A stretch of 23,183 bases of DNA from CAYGTK01 sp964352775 (GCA_964352775.1 CAYGTK010000043.1:1-23183), one strand, 5' to 3'. Shown: positions 15,006 to 21,953, counted from the stretch's first letter. A program made the numbers and translations. The notes: a model not told the origin generated them from the sequence alone.

Positions 15006-16003
15006 TTTTGTACGGTATAGTCTCCTATGCTCAAGTCTTCAGTTTTTCCTGAATATTGAACGTGGTTGCCTATCATTGAGTTCTCTATAACTGCGTTCTC
15101 AATATGGCTTTTGTTCTGTATAATGCTGTTTTTAATAACACAATTTTCAACAGAACTGTTATCACCTATGGATACATGAGGACCAACAATGGCGTTCTTC
15201 AATTTTACATTCTCTCCAATATAACAAGGTTCGATAACAGTTGCATGTTCAATATGCGCACTATTGGCTACTAAGTTACTGTCCCTATTGAACTCTAATA
15301 CGCGCTGATTAGTATATACAGTAGCGTTCTTATTTCCACAATCTAACCATTCCGATACCTGCCCAGTAATGAACTTCGAGCCTTTTTGTTTCATGTTCTC
15401 TAAAGCATTGGTCAATTGGTATTCGCCCTTTTCTTTAATGTCGTTGTCAAGCAGATATTGTAACTCCTTTTTCAGGTACTCTCCATCTTTAAAATAGTAG
15501 ATGCCTATAATAGCCAAGTCTGAAATGAAATCTGCTGGTTTCTCTACGAAATCAGTTATAACTCCTTTGCTATCTAATTTTACAACACCAAAAGCAGAGG
15601 GGTCGTCTATTTTATGAACCCAAATAATGCCATCTTGACCTTTGTCCAATTTGAAATCAGCCTTGAACAAAGTGTCAGCAAAAGCAACAATTACGTTGCC
15701 TGAAAGTGAGGGTGCTGCGCACATAATGGCATGTGCGGTTCCCAATGGTTTATCTTGATGATAGATAGAACCTTTGGCTCCAAGATCAGCCGCTACTTTA
15801 AGTAGTTCCTCTTCTACTTCTTTCCCGAAATCACCAATAATAAAGGCTATCTCTTCAATTGCCTCGTTCGATGTGGCTGCAATGTCTTCCACTAATCGCT
15901 GAACTATTGGTTTACCAACAACTGGGATCAATGGTTTAGGAACGGTAAGTGTATGTGGGCGAAGGCGACTTCCGCGGCCTGCCATAGGTACTATTATTTT
16001 CAT
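15002..16003 (-). CDS. Sugar-phosphate nucleotidyltransferase with C-terminal left-handed beta-helix
   Basis: A 333-residue cytoplasmic enzyme that would join an NTP and a sugar 1-phosphate to give an NDP-sugar. The N-terminal Rossmann-like domain opens IIVPMAGRGSRLRPHT, the GxGxRL nucleotide-binding loop, followed by PKPLIPVVGKPI. QDKPLGTAHA (83-92) and the metal-binding Asp110 of FADTLF follow. From about residue 245 to 320 there are hexapeptide repeats (VIEPCYIGENVKLKNAIVG and similar) that form a beta-helix, as in GlmU and GDP-mannose pyrophosphorylases; here the acetyltransferase active site is not recognisable. Sugar and base specificity cannot be read. It lies 12 bases downstream of dut and overlaps the TPR gene, and a polysaccharide flippase gene stands just upstream of dut, so a role in surface glycan precursor supply is plausible. 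The same gene order recurs in many Bacteroidota genomes, as I recall. Confidence 0.9.
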   Translation of the reverse strand: MKIIVPMAGRGSRLRPHTLTVPKPLIPVVGKPIVQRLVEDIAATSNEAIEEIAFIIGDFGKEVEEELLKVAADLGAKGSIYHQDKPLGTAHAIMCAAPSLSGNVIVAFADTLFKADFKLDKGQDGIIWVHKIDDPSAFGVVKLDSKGVITDFVEKPADFISDLAIIGIYYFKDGEYLKKELQYLLDNDIKEKGEYQLTNALENMKQKGSKFITGQVSEWLDCGNKNATVYTNQRVLEFNRDSNLVANSAHIEHATVIEPCYIGENVKLKNAIVGPHVSIGDNSSVENCVIKNSIIQNKSHIENAVIENSMIGNHVQYSGKTEDLSIGDYTVQK

Positions 16004-16015
16004 TTGGTTGGTCGT

Positions 16016-16450
16016 TTAGTTAGTTCCGGTATGTCCAAACCCGCCAGCACCACGTGCCGTTTCGTTGAGGTTAGTCACTTCTTCGAATTCTACTTTTTCA
16101 TATTTAGCAATAACCATTTGAGCAATGCGCTCTCCTGGTTCAATAGTAAATGGTTCTTTTGATAGATTCACTAATAACACCTTTATTTCTCCACGGTAAT
16201 CACTGTCAATAGTTCCTGGTGTATTTAATACAGTTACGCCATGCTTATAAGCCAATCCACTACGAGGGCGTATCTGCGCCTCATGTCCATCTGGCAAAGC
16301 TAGGTAAAGCCCTGTTGCTACAAGCTTACGTTGCATAGGCTCCAGCACTATTGGAGAGGTGATATTAGCTCTAAGATCAGCACCTGCCGACCCTTGGGTT
16401 TTGTATTCCGGGAGCTCGTTTTCTGAAGTATTTAATATTGGTATAGCCAT
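16016..16450 (-). CDS. dut: dUTP diphosphatase (dUTPase)
   Basis: Homotrimeric enzyme that splits dUTP to dUMP and pyrophosphate, keeping uracil out of DNA and supplying dUMP for thymidylate. All five motifs are visible: GSAGADLRA (1), RPRSGLAYKHG (2), GTIDSDYRGEIK (3), RIAQMVIAKYEKVEF (4) and the glycine-rich RGAGGFGHTG (5, with the Phe that stacks on uracil). I chose the ATG at 16450, giving 144 residues, the usual length. An in-frame ATG at 16480 would add 10 residues (MKTKNVSLPI), but the extension is encoded across a perfect -7 promoter element (TATCTTTG, 16464-16457). The upstream flippase stop is at 16483, so a read-through transcript could in principle use the longer start. The nucleotidyltransferase follows after 12 bases. 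Confidence 0.93.
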   Translation of the reverse strand: MAIPILNTSENELPEYKTQGSAGADLRANITSPIVLEPMQRKLVATGLYLALPDGHEAQIRPRSGLAYKHGVTVLNTPGTIDSDYRGEIKVLLVNLSKEPFTIEPGERIAQMVIAKYEKVEFEEVTNLNETARGAGGFGHTGTN

Positions 16451-16456
16451 GATCGG

Positions 16457-16464
16457 CAAAGATA
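16457..16464 (-). promoter_or_regulatory. -7 promoter element for dut
   Basis: TATCTTTG on the minus strand, followed by C, is an exact TAnnTTTG. Transcription would start about 4-6 bases further on, at roughly 16453-16451, next to the ATG at 16450, so the mRNA may be leaderless. No good -33 TTG was found. The element lies inside the longer possible reading frame. Confidence 0.5.
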
Positions 16465-16482
16465 CATTTTTAGTTTTCACTC

Positions 16483-17970
16483 CTAAGTTTTAGCTAGCAC
16501 CTTACGAAAAGTGTCGCGCTCAAAAAACCAAACTATTGCGGCATAAACAGCCACTGGAATGGTTCCTGTAAAGCTTTGAATTGCGATAGTATCTGGGAGT
16601 AGTAGTGCTACCCATCGGTGCAATATGAAAAGTGACATCATCAGCAAAAGATAAAACCCGATCTTCCTTAATGGATAGGGTACGGTATAGTAACGTTGAG
16701 AAAGGATGTAGGAAAGCACAGCCATACTCATATAAGCGGCTAGTGTAGCATAAGCCGACCCCGTATAACCTAAGGTGGGTATAAGTAGCCAGTTTAGGCA
16801 TATAGTAATTGCCGCCCCGAATAAGGCGATACCAATAGCAAATTGGGTGCGATCGGTGATCTTATACCAAACGGAGAGGTTATAAATGATGCCTAAAAAC
16901 AAGTTGGCTATTAGTAGAATAGGTACAACTGAAAGGCCCTCCCAGTAATTCTCTCCAATTATGAATTTGAGGATATTCATATATCCATTCACACCTATGA
17001 ATATTGCCCCGCCTATTATAACGAATAGTAGCATTATCAAGGAATAGGTGCGTTTGGCATCTTTAGTTTTCGCTTCGCTAAAAAAAAAGGGCTCAACCCC
17101 AAGCCGAAATGCCTGAACCATAAGGGTCATGAAGATGCTAAGTTTGTAGACTGCGCTATATATTCCTATCTCGCTTAGTCGCTCATTCAAAGTGCCTGGA
17201 AGGAGATGTTTCAGAAGTATCCTATCTAGAGTTTCGTTTACCATGCCAGCTAGGCCGATAATTATTAAAGGCCAGCTGTAGCTTAACATCTTTTTCAATA
17301 GATCGATAGATAGGTCGATCTTGTTCTTTAGAATGTTGGGGATGAACAATAGTAGGGTTAACGTGCTAGCTACCAGGTTGGCTATAAATACATAGCCTAC
17401 TCCAATACTTGGGTCGTATATGTAACCAACACTTGAAAATAGAGCAGGGTCTTTATTATATAGTGGCCATAAGAAGAAGATGTTCAGGCCAACATTGGTG
17501 AGAACATTTATCAGCTTGAGGCCAGCATATGTAGAAGGTTTGGCCTGCAACCGTAGTTGTGCGAATGGGATGTTCACCAACGTGTCGAAAGCGATTATTA
17601 ATGCAAACCACCTGACGTATTCGGCATTATCAGGATACTGTAAGTAATTCGCAATAGGTTGCGAAAGAGCTAATAAACAAATAGTGAAAAAGACAGTAGT
17701 AGCCAAAAGGCTGCCCATTGCAGTGCCAAAAACTTTCTTTGGGTCATCACTATTGGATGCGAAACGAAAAAAAGCTGTTTCCATGCCGTACATGAAAATG
17801 ACATTGAAGAACGCCACGTAAGCGTACAATTCAGATATAATGCCGTAGTCTGACTGTTCAACAAAAGACTTGGTATGTAGCCAAACTAATGGGTAGTTAA
17901 TAAGACGAACTGCAACGGTACTTAGGCCGTAAACGGCGGTTTGACCGGCTAATTTTCGGAGTACACTCAC
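16483..17970 (-). CDS. Polysaccharide/oligosaccharide flippase (MOP superfamily, Wzx-like)
   Basis: A 495-residue polytopic membrane protein with about 12-14 hydrophobic helices in two similar halves. It begins LRKLAGQTAVYGLSTVAVRLINYPLVWLHTK, shortened here to the typical LAGQTAVYGLS opening of Bacteroidota lipopolysaccharide biosynthesis proteins. Acidic and basic residues are rare within the helices. Known relatives flip undecaprenyl-linked glycans across the inner membrane. The start is GTG at 17970; no in-frame ATG lies just upstream. The stop is followed almost at once by the dut region. With the nucleotidyltransferase two genes away, a cell-surface glycan role is plausible. Which glycan is not known. 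Because MurJ is also a MOP protein, lipid II flipping cannot be strictly excluded, but the overall look is Wzx/RfbX-like. Confidence 0.88.
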   Translation of the reverse strand: MSVLRKLAGQTAVYGLSTVAVRLINYPLVWLHTKSFVEQSDYGIISELYAYVAFFNVIFMYGMETAFFRFASNSDDPKKVFGTAMGSLLATTVFFTICLLALSQPIANYLQYPDNAEYVRWFALIIAFDTLVNIPFAQLRLQAKPSTYAGLKLINVLTNVGLNIFFLWPLYNKDPALFSSVGYIYDPSIGVGYVFIANLVASTLTLLLFIPNILKNKIDLSIDLLKKMLSYSWPLIIIGLAGMVNETLDRILLKHLLPGTLNERLSEIGIYSAVYKLSIFMTLMVQAFRLGVEPFFFSEAKTKDAKRTYSLIMLLFVIIGGAIFIGVNGYMNILKFIIGENYWEGLSVVPILLIANLFLGIIYNLSVWYKITDRTQFAIGIALFGAAITICLNWLLIPTLGYTGSAYATLAAYMSMAVLSYILSQRYYTVPYPLRKIGFYLLLMMSLFILHRWVALLLPDTIAIQSFTGTIPVAVYAAIVWFFERDTFRKVLAKT

Positions 17971-18012
17971 GCAAGTAGCATTATGATGGAGCTAAAAATA
18001 GTATATATCGCC

Positions 18013-18020
18013 TATCTTTA
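18013..18020 (+). promoter_or_regulatory. Possible -7 element for the rraA-like/rnhB pair
   Basis: TATCTTTA matches 5 of the 6 fixed positions of TAnnTTTG, 47 bases before the ATG at 18067. No -33 TTG was seen. A similar near-match on the other strand (TATTTTTA, 18000-17993) could serve the divergent flippase gene. Both are weak calls. Confidence 0.3.
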
Positions 18021-18066
18021 ACGGTACGGTTATAAACGCATTTCGTGACTTGTGTAAACTTATGTT

Positions 18067-18549
18067 ATGAGCTATACTACAGCAGACCTTAGCGACGAAT
18101 TCAGAGAGATATTAAAAGTGCCTTACAGCATTTTTATGCACTACGGACAGAAAAGGGTGTTCGAAGGAAGAATAGAGACCGTTAAAGTGTACGAAGATAA
18201 TGTACTGGTAAAACAACAACTCAGCACTAATGGCGAAGGCAAGGTGCTAGTAGTAGATGGTGGGGGCTCAGATAGAGTAGCTTTGATGGGTGACAATGTG
18301 GCTAAGCTGGCCCTAGATAATGATTGGGAAGGAGTGGTTATTTACGGCTGCATTAGAGATAGTGCAGAAATTGATGAAATGGAAATAGCCGTTCGGGCAT
18401 TAGGTACTCATCCCTTCAAGAGCATTAAAAGGGGTGAAGGAGAGATAGGTATATCGCTCACTTTTGCAGGTGTTACCATCGACCCAGGGGAGTATTTGTA
18501 TGCCGATGATGATGGAATTATCATTGCTCCTGATAAGCTTTCGTTATAA
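18067..18549 (+). CDS. rraA: RraA family protein (RNase E regulator-like / HMG aldolase fold)
   Basis: A 160-residue cytoplasmic protein of the RraA/MenG-like family. E. coli RraA (161 residues) binds and inhibits RNase E; other members are 4-hydroxy-4-methyl-2-oxoglutarate aldolases, and several have oxaloacetate decarboxylase activity. Family landmarks are the N-terminal TTADLSDEF, VVDGGGSDRVALMGDNVAKLA, and GVVIYGCIRDSAEIDEM with the metal/substrate residues Arg97, Asp98 and Glu101. The C-terminal GVTIDPGEYLYADDDGIII is also typical. The complete Arg-Asp-x-x-Glu means an enzymatic role is as likely as RNase control. The stop overlaps the ATG of rnhB by one base (TAATG). A two-codon upstream frame (ATG TTA TGA, 18062-18070) overlaps the start. 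The gene symbol rests on homology only. Confidence 0.85.
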   Translation: MSYTTADLSDEFREILKVPYSIFMHYGQKRVFEGRIETVKVYEDNVLVKQQLSTNGEGKVLVVDGGGSDRVALMGDNVAKLALDNDWEGVVIYGCIRDSAEIDEMEIAVRALGTHPFKSIKRGEGEIGISLTFAGVTIDPGEYLYADDDGIIIAPDKLSL

Positions 18550-19133
18550 TGCTCAAGTCTTTTTTCAAAGCCGAAGGGGTAGAAGCTGGTTGTGATGAAG
18601 CGGGACGAGGTTGCTTGGCAGGCCCTGTAGTAGCTGGTGCCGTTATTCTTCCAAAAAGCTTTACCCATCCATTGCTTGATGATTCTAAAAAGCTCACAGA
18701 AAAGCGACGAGATGAACTGCGACTTGTAGTTGAAAAGGAAGCCATTAGCTACGGAGTGGCTTTTGTCTTCCCCGAAGAAATAGATGAGATAAACATTTTG
18801 AAAGCGTCATTCCTTGCCATGCATTTAGCGGTTGATCAGTTAGATCAGAAACCAGATAGATTACTGATAGATGGAAATCGCTTTACACCCTATCCAGATA
18901 TTCCACATGAGTGTATAATTAAGGGAGATTCAAAATATCTAAGTATTGCCGCAGCATCAATTTTGGCAAAGACCTATCGTGATGAATACATGATGAAGAT
19001 ATCCCAGGAACATCCTGATTATCAATGGCAGTCAAATAAAGGTTATCCTACAAAGTCACACAGGCTGGCCATAGTTAAAATAGGAGCCTGTAAGTATCAT
19101 AGAAGAACTTTTCGACTATTGCCCGAAATGTAA
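18549..19133 (+). CDS. rnhB: Ribonuclease HII
   Basis: Endonuclease that nicks RNA-DNA hybrids and removes single ribonucleotides from DNA. At 194 residues the length is standard. The metal-binding carboxylates are in place: Asp16 and Glu17 in GCDEAGRGCLAGP, Asp108 in LLIDGNRF, and the third region IIKGDSKY with Asp127. They are followed by SIAAASILAKTYRDE, the conserved helix with Asp145. The GRG motif used to recognise the ribose of the junction is present at residues 19-21. The start ATG overlaps the stop of the RraA-family gene, a sign of translational coupling and one transcript. No terminator with a T-run follows; 56 bases or more separate it from the next gene. Identification is firm. 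Confidence 0.96.
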   Translation: MLKSFFKAEGVEAGCDEAGRGCLAGPVVAGAVILPKSFTHPLLDDSKKLTEKRRDELRLVVEKEAISYGVAFVFPEEIDEINILKASFLAMHLAVDQLDQKPDRLLIDGNRFTPYPDIPHECIIKGDSKYLSIAAASILAKTYRDEYMMKISQEHPDYQWQSNKGYPTKSHRLAIVKIGACKYHRRTFRLLPEM

Positions 19134-19222
19134 CAGGGAATGCCACTTAAGGGGTGGTCGTATAATGGCTTGACTATGTTGGTTTTACGATGTACATTGA
19201 AATCAGTTCAACACATCACACA

Positions 19223-19846
19223 ATGATATTTTTGCGTTCAGCCATTGTAGGCTTATTCTTTGTTCTTGTTTCTTGCCAGCCTAATGACACTATAGTGCTC
19301 GAGGCCTGGGATAATAAACAACCCAAGATCGTTCACTTTTACCCTGACCCAAGCGATCGTTCAGTTTATGAATACCGTGCCTTTTGGCAAAATGGCGATC
19401 CTAAAGTGACGGGCAATTATGTGGAAGGTAAAAAAGCGGGTGAATGGGAATGGAAAAAAGCAGATGGCAAAACAGACAGAAAGGTGATGTATGAGAAAGG
19501 AAAGGAGATGTCGAAAACTCTTTATTTCGAAAATGGATCGCCTCAAGAATTAATAACTCATACGCAGAGTGGTTCAAGTCAAGGCGCTTACACCTATTAC
19601 TATGAAACAGGTCAAGTAGTATCTAAAGGAAACTATGCTTGGAGTGGAAAGGAAGATAAGATGCACGGCGTTCATAAAGAATACCACAAGAACGGTGAGA
19701 CCTGGAATGAAGGCTTTTACAACATGGGCAAAAGGGATAGTTCATGGAACTGGTATGATAGTACGGGTATAATGACTGCAAGTATGCTCTATGACATGGG
19801 TAAACGAGTTTCTTCTAGAGCTTACGGTGCTAACGACAGTCTCTAA
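19223..19846 (+). CDS. Lipoprotein with MORN-type repeats (MORN_2 / YwqK-like)
   Basis: A 207-residue predicted lipoprotein when read from the ATG at 19223. This start places a good signal peptide directly at the N-terminus (FLRSAIVGLFFVLVSC, Cys18 lipidated, then QPND). The frame is open back to an ATG at 19190, but the extra 11 residues (MYIEISSTHHT) would sit before the signal peptide. The body contains several MORN_2-like repeats: FWQNGDPKVTGNYVEGKKAGEW, YYETGQVVSKGNY, HGVHKEYHKNGETWNEGFY and the YDSTG-containing C-terminal copy, each with the Y-x-N/T-G pattern. Automatic pipelines often call such proteins YwqK-family antitoxins; no toxin gene is next to it and I see no support for that role here. 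Function unknown, probably outer-membrane associated. Its stop overlaps that of the convergent LpxD-like gene. Confidence 0.8.
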   Translation: MIFLRSAIVGLFFVLVSCQPNDTIVLEAWDNKQPKIVHFYPDPSDRSVYEYRAFWQNGDPKVTGNYVEGKKAGEWEWKKADGKTDRKVMYEKGKEMSKTLYFENGSPQELITHTQSGSSQGAYTYYYETGQVVSKGNYAWSGKEDKMHGVHKEYHKNGETWNEGFYNMGKRDSSWNWYDSTGIMTASMLYDMGKRVSSRAYGANDSL

Positions 19847-20790
19847 GATCTTTTCTTTAGTCGCTGAAGTAGATCAGGCAGTTGCCTAATAGCTGCCATT
19901 TGTCTCCATATAGTACGCGCCTCATCGGCAGGTGCGCCAAAGTAAGTTTTACCACCTTCCAAGTCTTTTGATACCCCCGTTCTAGCTAGTAGGGTAGACT
20001 TACTGCCAATTTTAAGATTGCTGGTTAAGCCTGATTGGCTCCAAATAGCAACCTCATCCCCAATAATCACGTTTCCAGAAATACCTGTTTGCGAAGCAAT
20101 CAAGCAGTTTTTACCCACAACTACACCATGACCTATATGCACCATGTTGTCAATTATGGTCCCTTCGCCTATCCGAGTTTCTTTTGATACACAGCGATCG
20201 ATAGTGCAGTTCGCGCCTATCTCTACTTGGTCTTCAATTACTACTATGCCACAGCTGTGCATTTTCTCATAGTAGCTATCAGGGTCTTTTCTAGTTTTAA
20301 AGTAGAAGGCATCGGAAGCTATTACGGCACCGCTATGAATTATCACGTCGTTACCAATAATGGTATTCGCGTTTATGGTAACATTAGCATGAATTAGGCA
20401 ATTATCTCCGATAACTACATTTTCACCAATGAATGTCCCTGGTTGTATGTGTGTGCCTTTCCCTACGGATGCTGATGGACTGATAAGCTCTTTAGAAGCT
20501 TGAAAAGGGAAATTTGTATTCACTAAGGTGTTATAGGCCGTAAAAGGGTCTTCACAAACAAATAGTACTTTGCCCTCTGGTGCCTCAACGTCTTTATCAA
20601 TAAGTATTGCACTCGCATTGCTTGCCAGCACCTTGTCATAATATTTGGGGTGATCAACAAAGGTTAGGTCGCCAACTTGCACTTGATGTATCTCGTTGAT
20701 GCCCTTTATTAATAAGTCTTTATCGCCTTTAGCTGATGATGCTGTTAACTGTTCAATTTGGGCTACCGTAAGCGGTGACTGGAAATGCAT
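19843..20790 (-). CDS. lpxD: LpxD-like N-acyltransferase (second, non-canonical Bacteroidota LpxD paralog)
   Basis: Trimeric left-handed beta-helix acyltransferase of the LpxD family, whose canonical member adds a 3-hydroxyacyl chain to UDP-3-O-acyl-glucosamine in lipid A synthesis. The N-terminal uridine-binding-like domain is present (VGDLTFVDHPKYYDKVLASNASAIL, abbreviated key: DLTF, PKY, SAIL). Many hexapeptide repeats follow from about residue 95. The active-site region reads VHIGHGVVVG, with a His-x-x-His where canonical LpxD has QIAHN. The segment TIDRCVSKETRIGEG and the C-terminal YFGAPADEAR resemble the second LpxD-type protein found in many Bacteroidota, so the substrate may not be the usual one. 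I chose ATG at 20790 (315 residues). An upstream GTG at 20808 shares its first base with a -7 promoter element and so would lie upstream of the transcript's start. Confidence 0.82.
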   Translation of the reverse strand: MHFQSPLTVAQIEQLTASSAKGDKDLLIKGINEIHQVQVGDLTFVDHPKYYDKVLASNASAILIDKDVEAPEGKVLFVCEDPFTAYNTLVNTNFPFQASKELISPSASVGKGTHIQPGTFIGENVVIGDNCLIHANVTINANTIIGNDVIIHSGAVIASDAFYFKTRKDPDSYYEKMHSCGIVVIEDQVEIGANCTIDRCVSKETRIGEGTIIDNMVHIGHGVVVGKNCLIASQTGISGNVIIGDEVAIWSQSGLTSNLKIGSKSTLLARTGVSKDLEGGKTYFGAPADEARTIWRQMAAIRQLPDLLQRLKKRS

Positions 20791-20807
20791 GTCATTACTC
20801 GTTTCCA

Positions 20808-20815
20808 CAAAAGTA
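20808..20815 (-). promoter_or_regulatory. -7 promoter element for the LpxD-like gene
   Basis: TACTTTTG on the minus strand is an exact TAnnTTTG. The predicted start at about 20804-20802 gives a leader of about 12 bases before the ATG at 20790. No clear -33 TTG lies 19-21 bases upstream. Confidence 0.55.
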
Positions 20816-20843
20816 GGTTTTTCCGTTTATAGCCCCTATTGGT

Positions 20844-20851
20844 TAGTTTTG
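20844..20851 (+). promoter_or_regulatory. -7 promoter element for gcvT
   Basis: TAGTTTTG is an exact TAnnTTTG followed by CG, with a T-rich stretch (20818-20822) 21 bases upstream in the place of the -33 element. The predicted start near 20856 gives a leader of about 15 bases. It diverges from the LpxD-like promoter only 28 bases away. Confidence 0.55.
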
Positions 20852-20870
20852 CGCCACTTAAACCCATAAG

Positions 20871-21953
20871 ATGAAACAGACAGCACTTACACAAAAGCAT
20901 ATTGACCTAGGCGCGAAAATGGTAGAGTTTGCAGGTTATAACATGCCTGTTATCTACACCAGCATAAATGAGGAGCATACTACCGTTCGCGAAAGTGTTG
21001 GGGTATTTGATGTGAGCCACATGGGCGAATTTGTAGTAAAGGGTGAAGGTGCTTTAGATCTAGTACAAAAAATAACCAGTAACGACGCCAGTAAATTGAC
21101 ACCCGGTAAAGCACAATACTCTTGTTTGCCAAATGGCAAGGGAGGCATTGTAGATGACCTACTTGTTTACATGGTTGGAGAGGACCACTACTTTTTGGTG
21201 GTGAATGCTAGTAATATGGATAAAGATTGGGAGTGGATAAGCAAACACAACGACAAGGCTGTAGAGATGAAGAATATCTCTGATGACATCACTTTACTTG
21301 CTGTTCAGGGGCCAAATGCCATTGAGGTGTTGCAGCAGCTAACAGATATTGACTTGGAGAAGATAGCTTACTACAATTTTACGATGGGCGATATTGCAGG
21401 TGTGGATGATGTTATCATTTCGGCTACTGGGTACACAGGTTCTGGTGGCTTTGAGCTGTATTTTCCCAATGCTTATGCCGATCATATATGGGATGCCCTT
21501 TTTGAAGTGGGTGAAGAATACGGTATTAAACCAATTGGACTTGGTGCTCGTGATACGTTGCGACTAGAAAAGGGGTATTGCTTGTATGGCAATGACATTA
21601 CGGATACCACAAGCCCAATAGAAGCTGGCCTTGGCTGGATAACCAAGCTGAAAAAAGAGGCGGATTTTAATGATAAAGATTACTTGGTAAAGCAAAAGGC
21701 TGATGGAGTTTCTCGGAAACTAGTAGGGTTTGAGATGATAGACCGAGGCATACCACGCCAGCACTACATGATATTGAATGCTGAGGGTAACCCAATTGGT
21801 GAAGTGACTTCAGGCACACAATCACCGAGCATGAATAAAGCTATTGGCATGGGTTATGTGAAAACAGACTACGCTTCGGCTGGTAAGGATATATACATTC
21901 AAGTCAGAAATAAGCAACTAAAGGCAACTGTAGTAAAACTTCCGTTTTTGTAG
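20871..21953 (+). CDS. gcvT: Aminomethyltransferase (glycine cleavage T protein)
   Basis: T protein of the glycine cleavage system. It takes the aminomethyl group from lipoylated H protein, releases ammonia and makes 5,10-methylene-tetrahydrofolate in the cytoplasm. The 360-residue length is normal. Typical sequence includes AKMVEFAGYNMPVIY at the start, VGVFDVSHMGEF, GGIVDDLLVYM with the conserved catalytic-region Asp, TGYTGSGGFELYFP, and the GARDTLRLEKGYCLYGNDI signature with RLE(K/A)G. The C-terminal GcvT_C barrel includes GEVTSGTQSPSMNKAIGMGYV. The gene has its own -7 element. gcvH and gcvP are not in the window, as often seen in Bacteroidota. Its stop is 2 bases from the stop of the convergent MazG-like gene. 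Confident call rather than YgfZ or a dehydrogenase domain, because the folate and RLE motifs are intact. Confidence 0.96.
   Translation: MKQTALTQKHIDLGAKMVEFAGYNMPVIYTSINEEHTTVRESVGVFDVSHMGEFVVKGEGALDLVQKITSNDASKLTPGKAQYSCLPNGKGGIVDDLLVYMVGEDHYFLVVNASNMDKDWEWISKHNDKAVEMKNISDDITLLAVQGPNAIEVLQQLTDIDLEKIAYYNFTMGDIAGVDDVIISATGYTGSGGFELYFPNAYADHIWDALFEVGEEYGIKPIGLGARDTLRLEKGYCLYGNDITDTTSPIEAGLGWITKLKKEADFNDKDYLVKQKADGVSRKLVGFEMIDRGIPRQHYMILNAEGNPIGEVTSGTQSPSMNKAIGMGYVKTDYASAGKDIYIQVRNKQLKATVVKLPFL

Noticed and set aside
16520..16801. 93-codon minus-strand frame inside the flippase gene
   Set aside because: Shifted-frame shadow of the well-supported MOP flippase; no start context or recognisable domain.
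19145..19160. gccac/gtggt hairpin after rnhB as a terminator
   Set aside because: Only a 5-base stem with one G-T pair, and no following T-run.
19227..19234. TATTTTTG, an exact TAnnTTTG just inside the MORN lipoprotein gene
   Set aside because: It lies after the ATG that gives the best signal peptide, has no TTG 19-21 bases upstream, and using it would remove the signal peptide start; most likely chance.
19223..19846. YwqK-type antitoxin of a toxin-antitoxin pair
   Set aside because: The MORN_2 match is to a repeat type, and there is no small toxin-like gene adjacent; the lipobox suggests an envelope protein instead.
21935..21948. aaaac/gtttt hairpin at the end of gcvT
   Set aside because: A/T-rich 5-base stem inside coding sequence; too weak for a terminator call.
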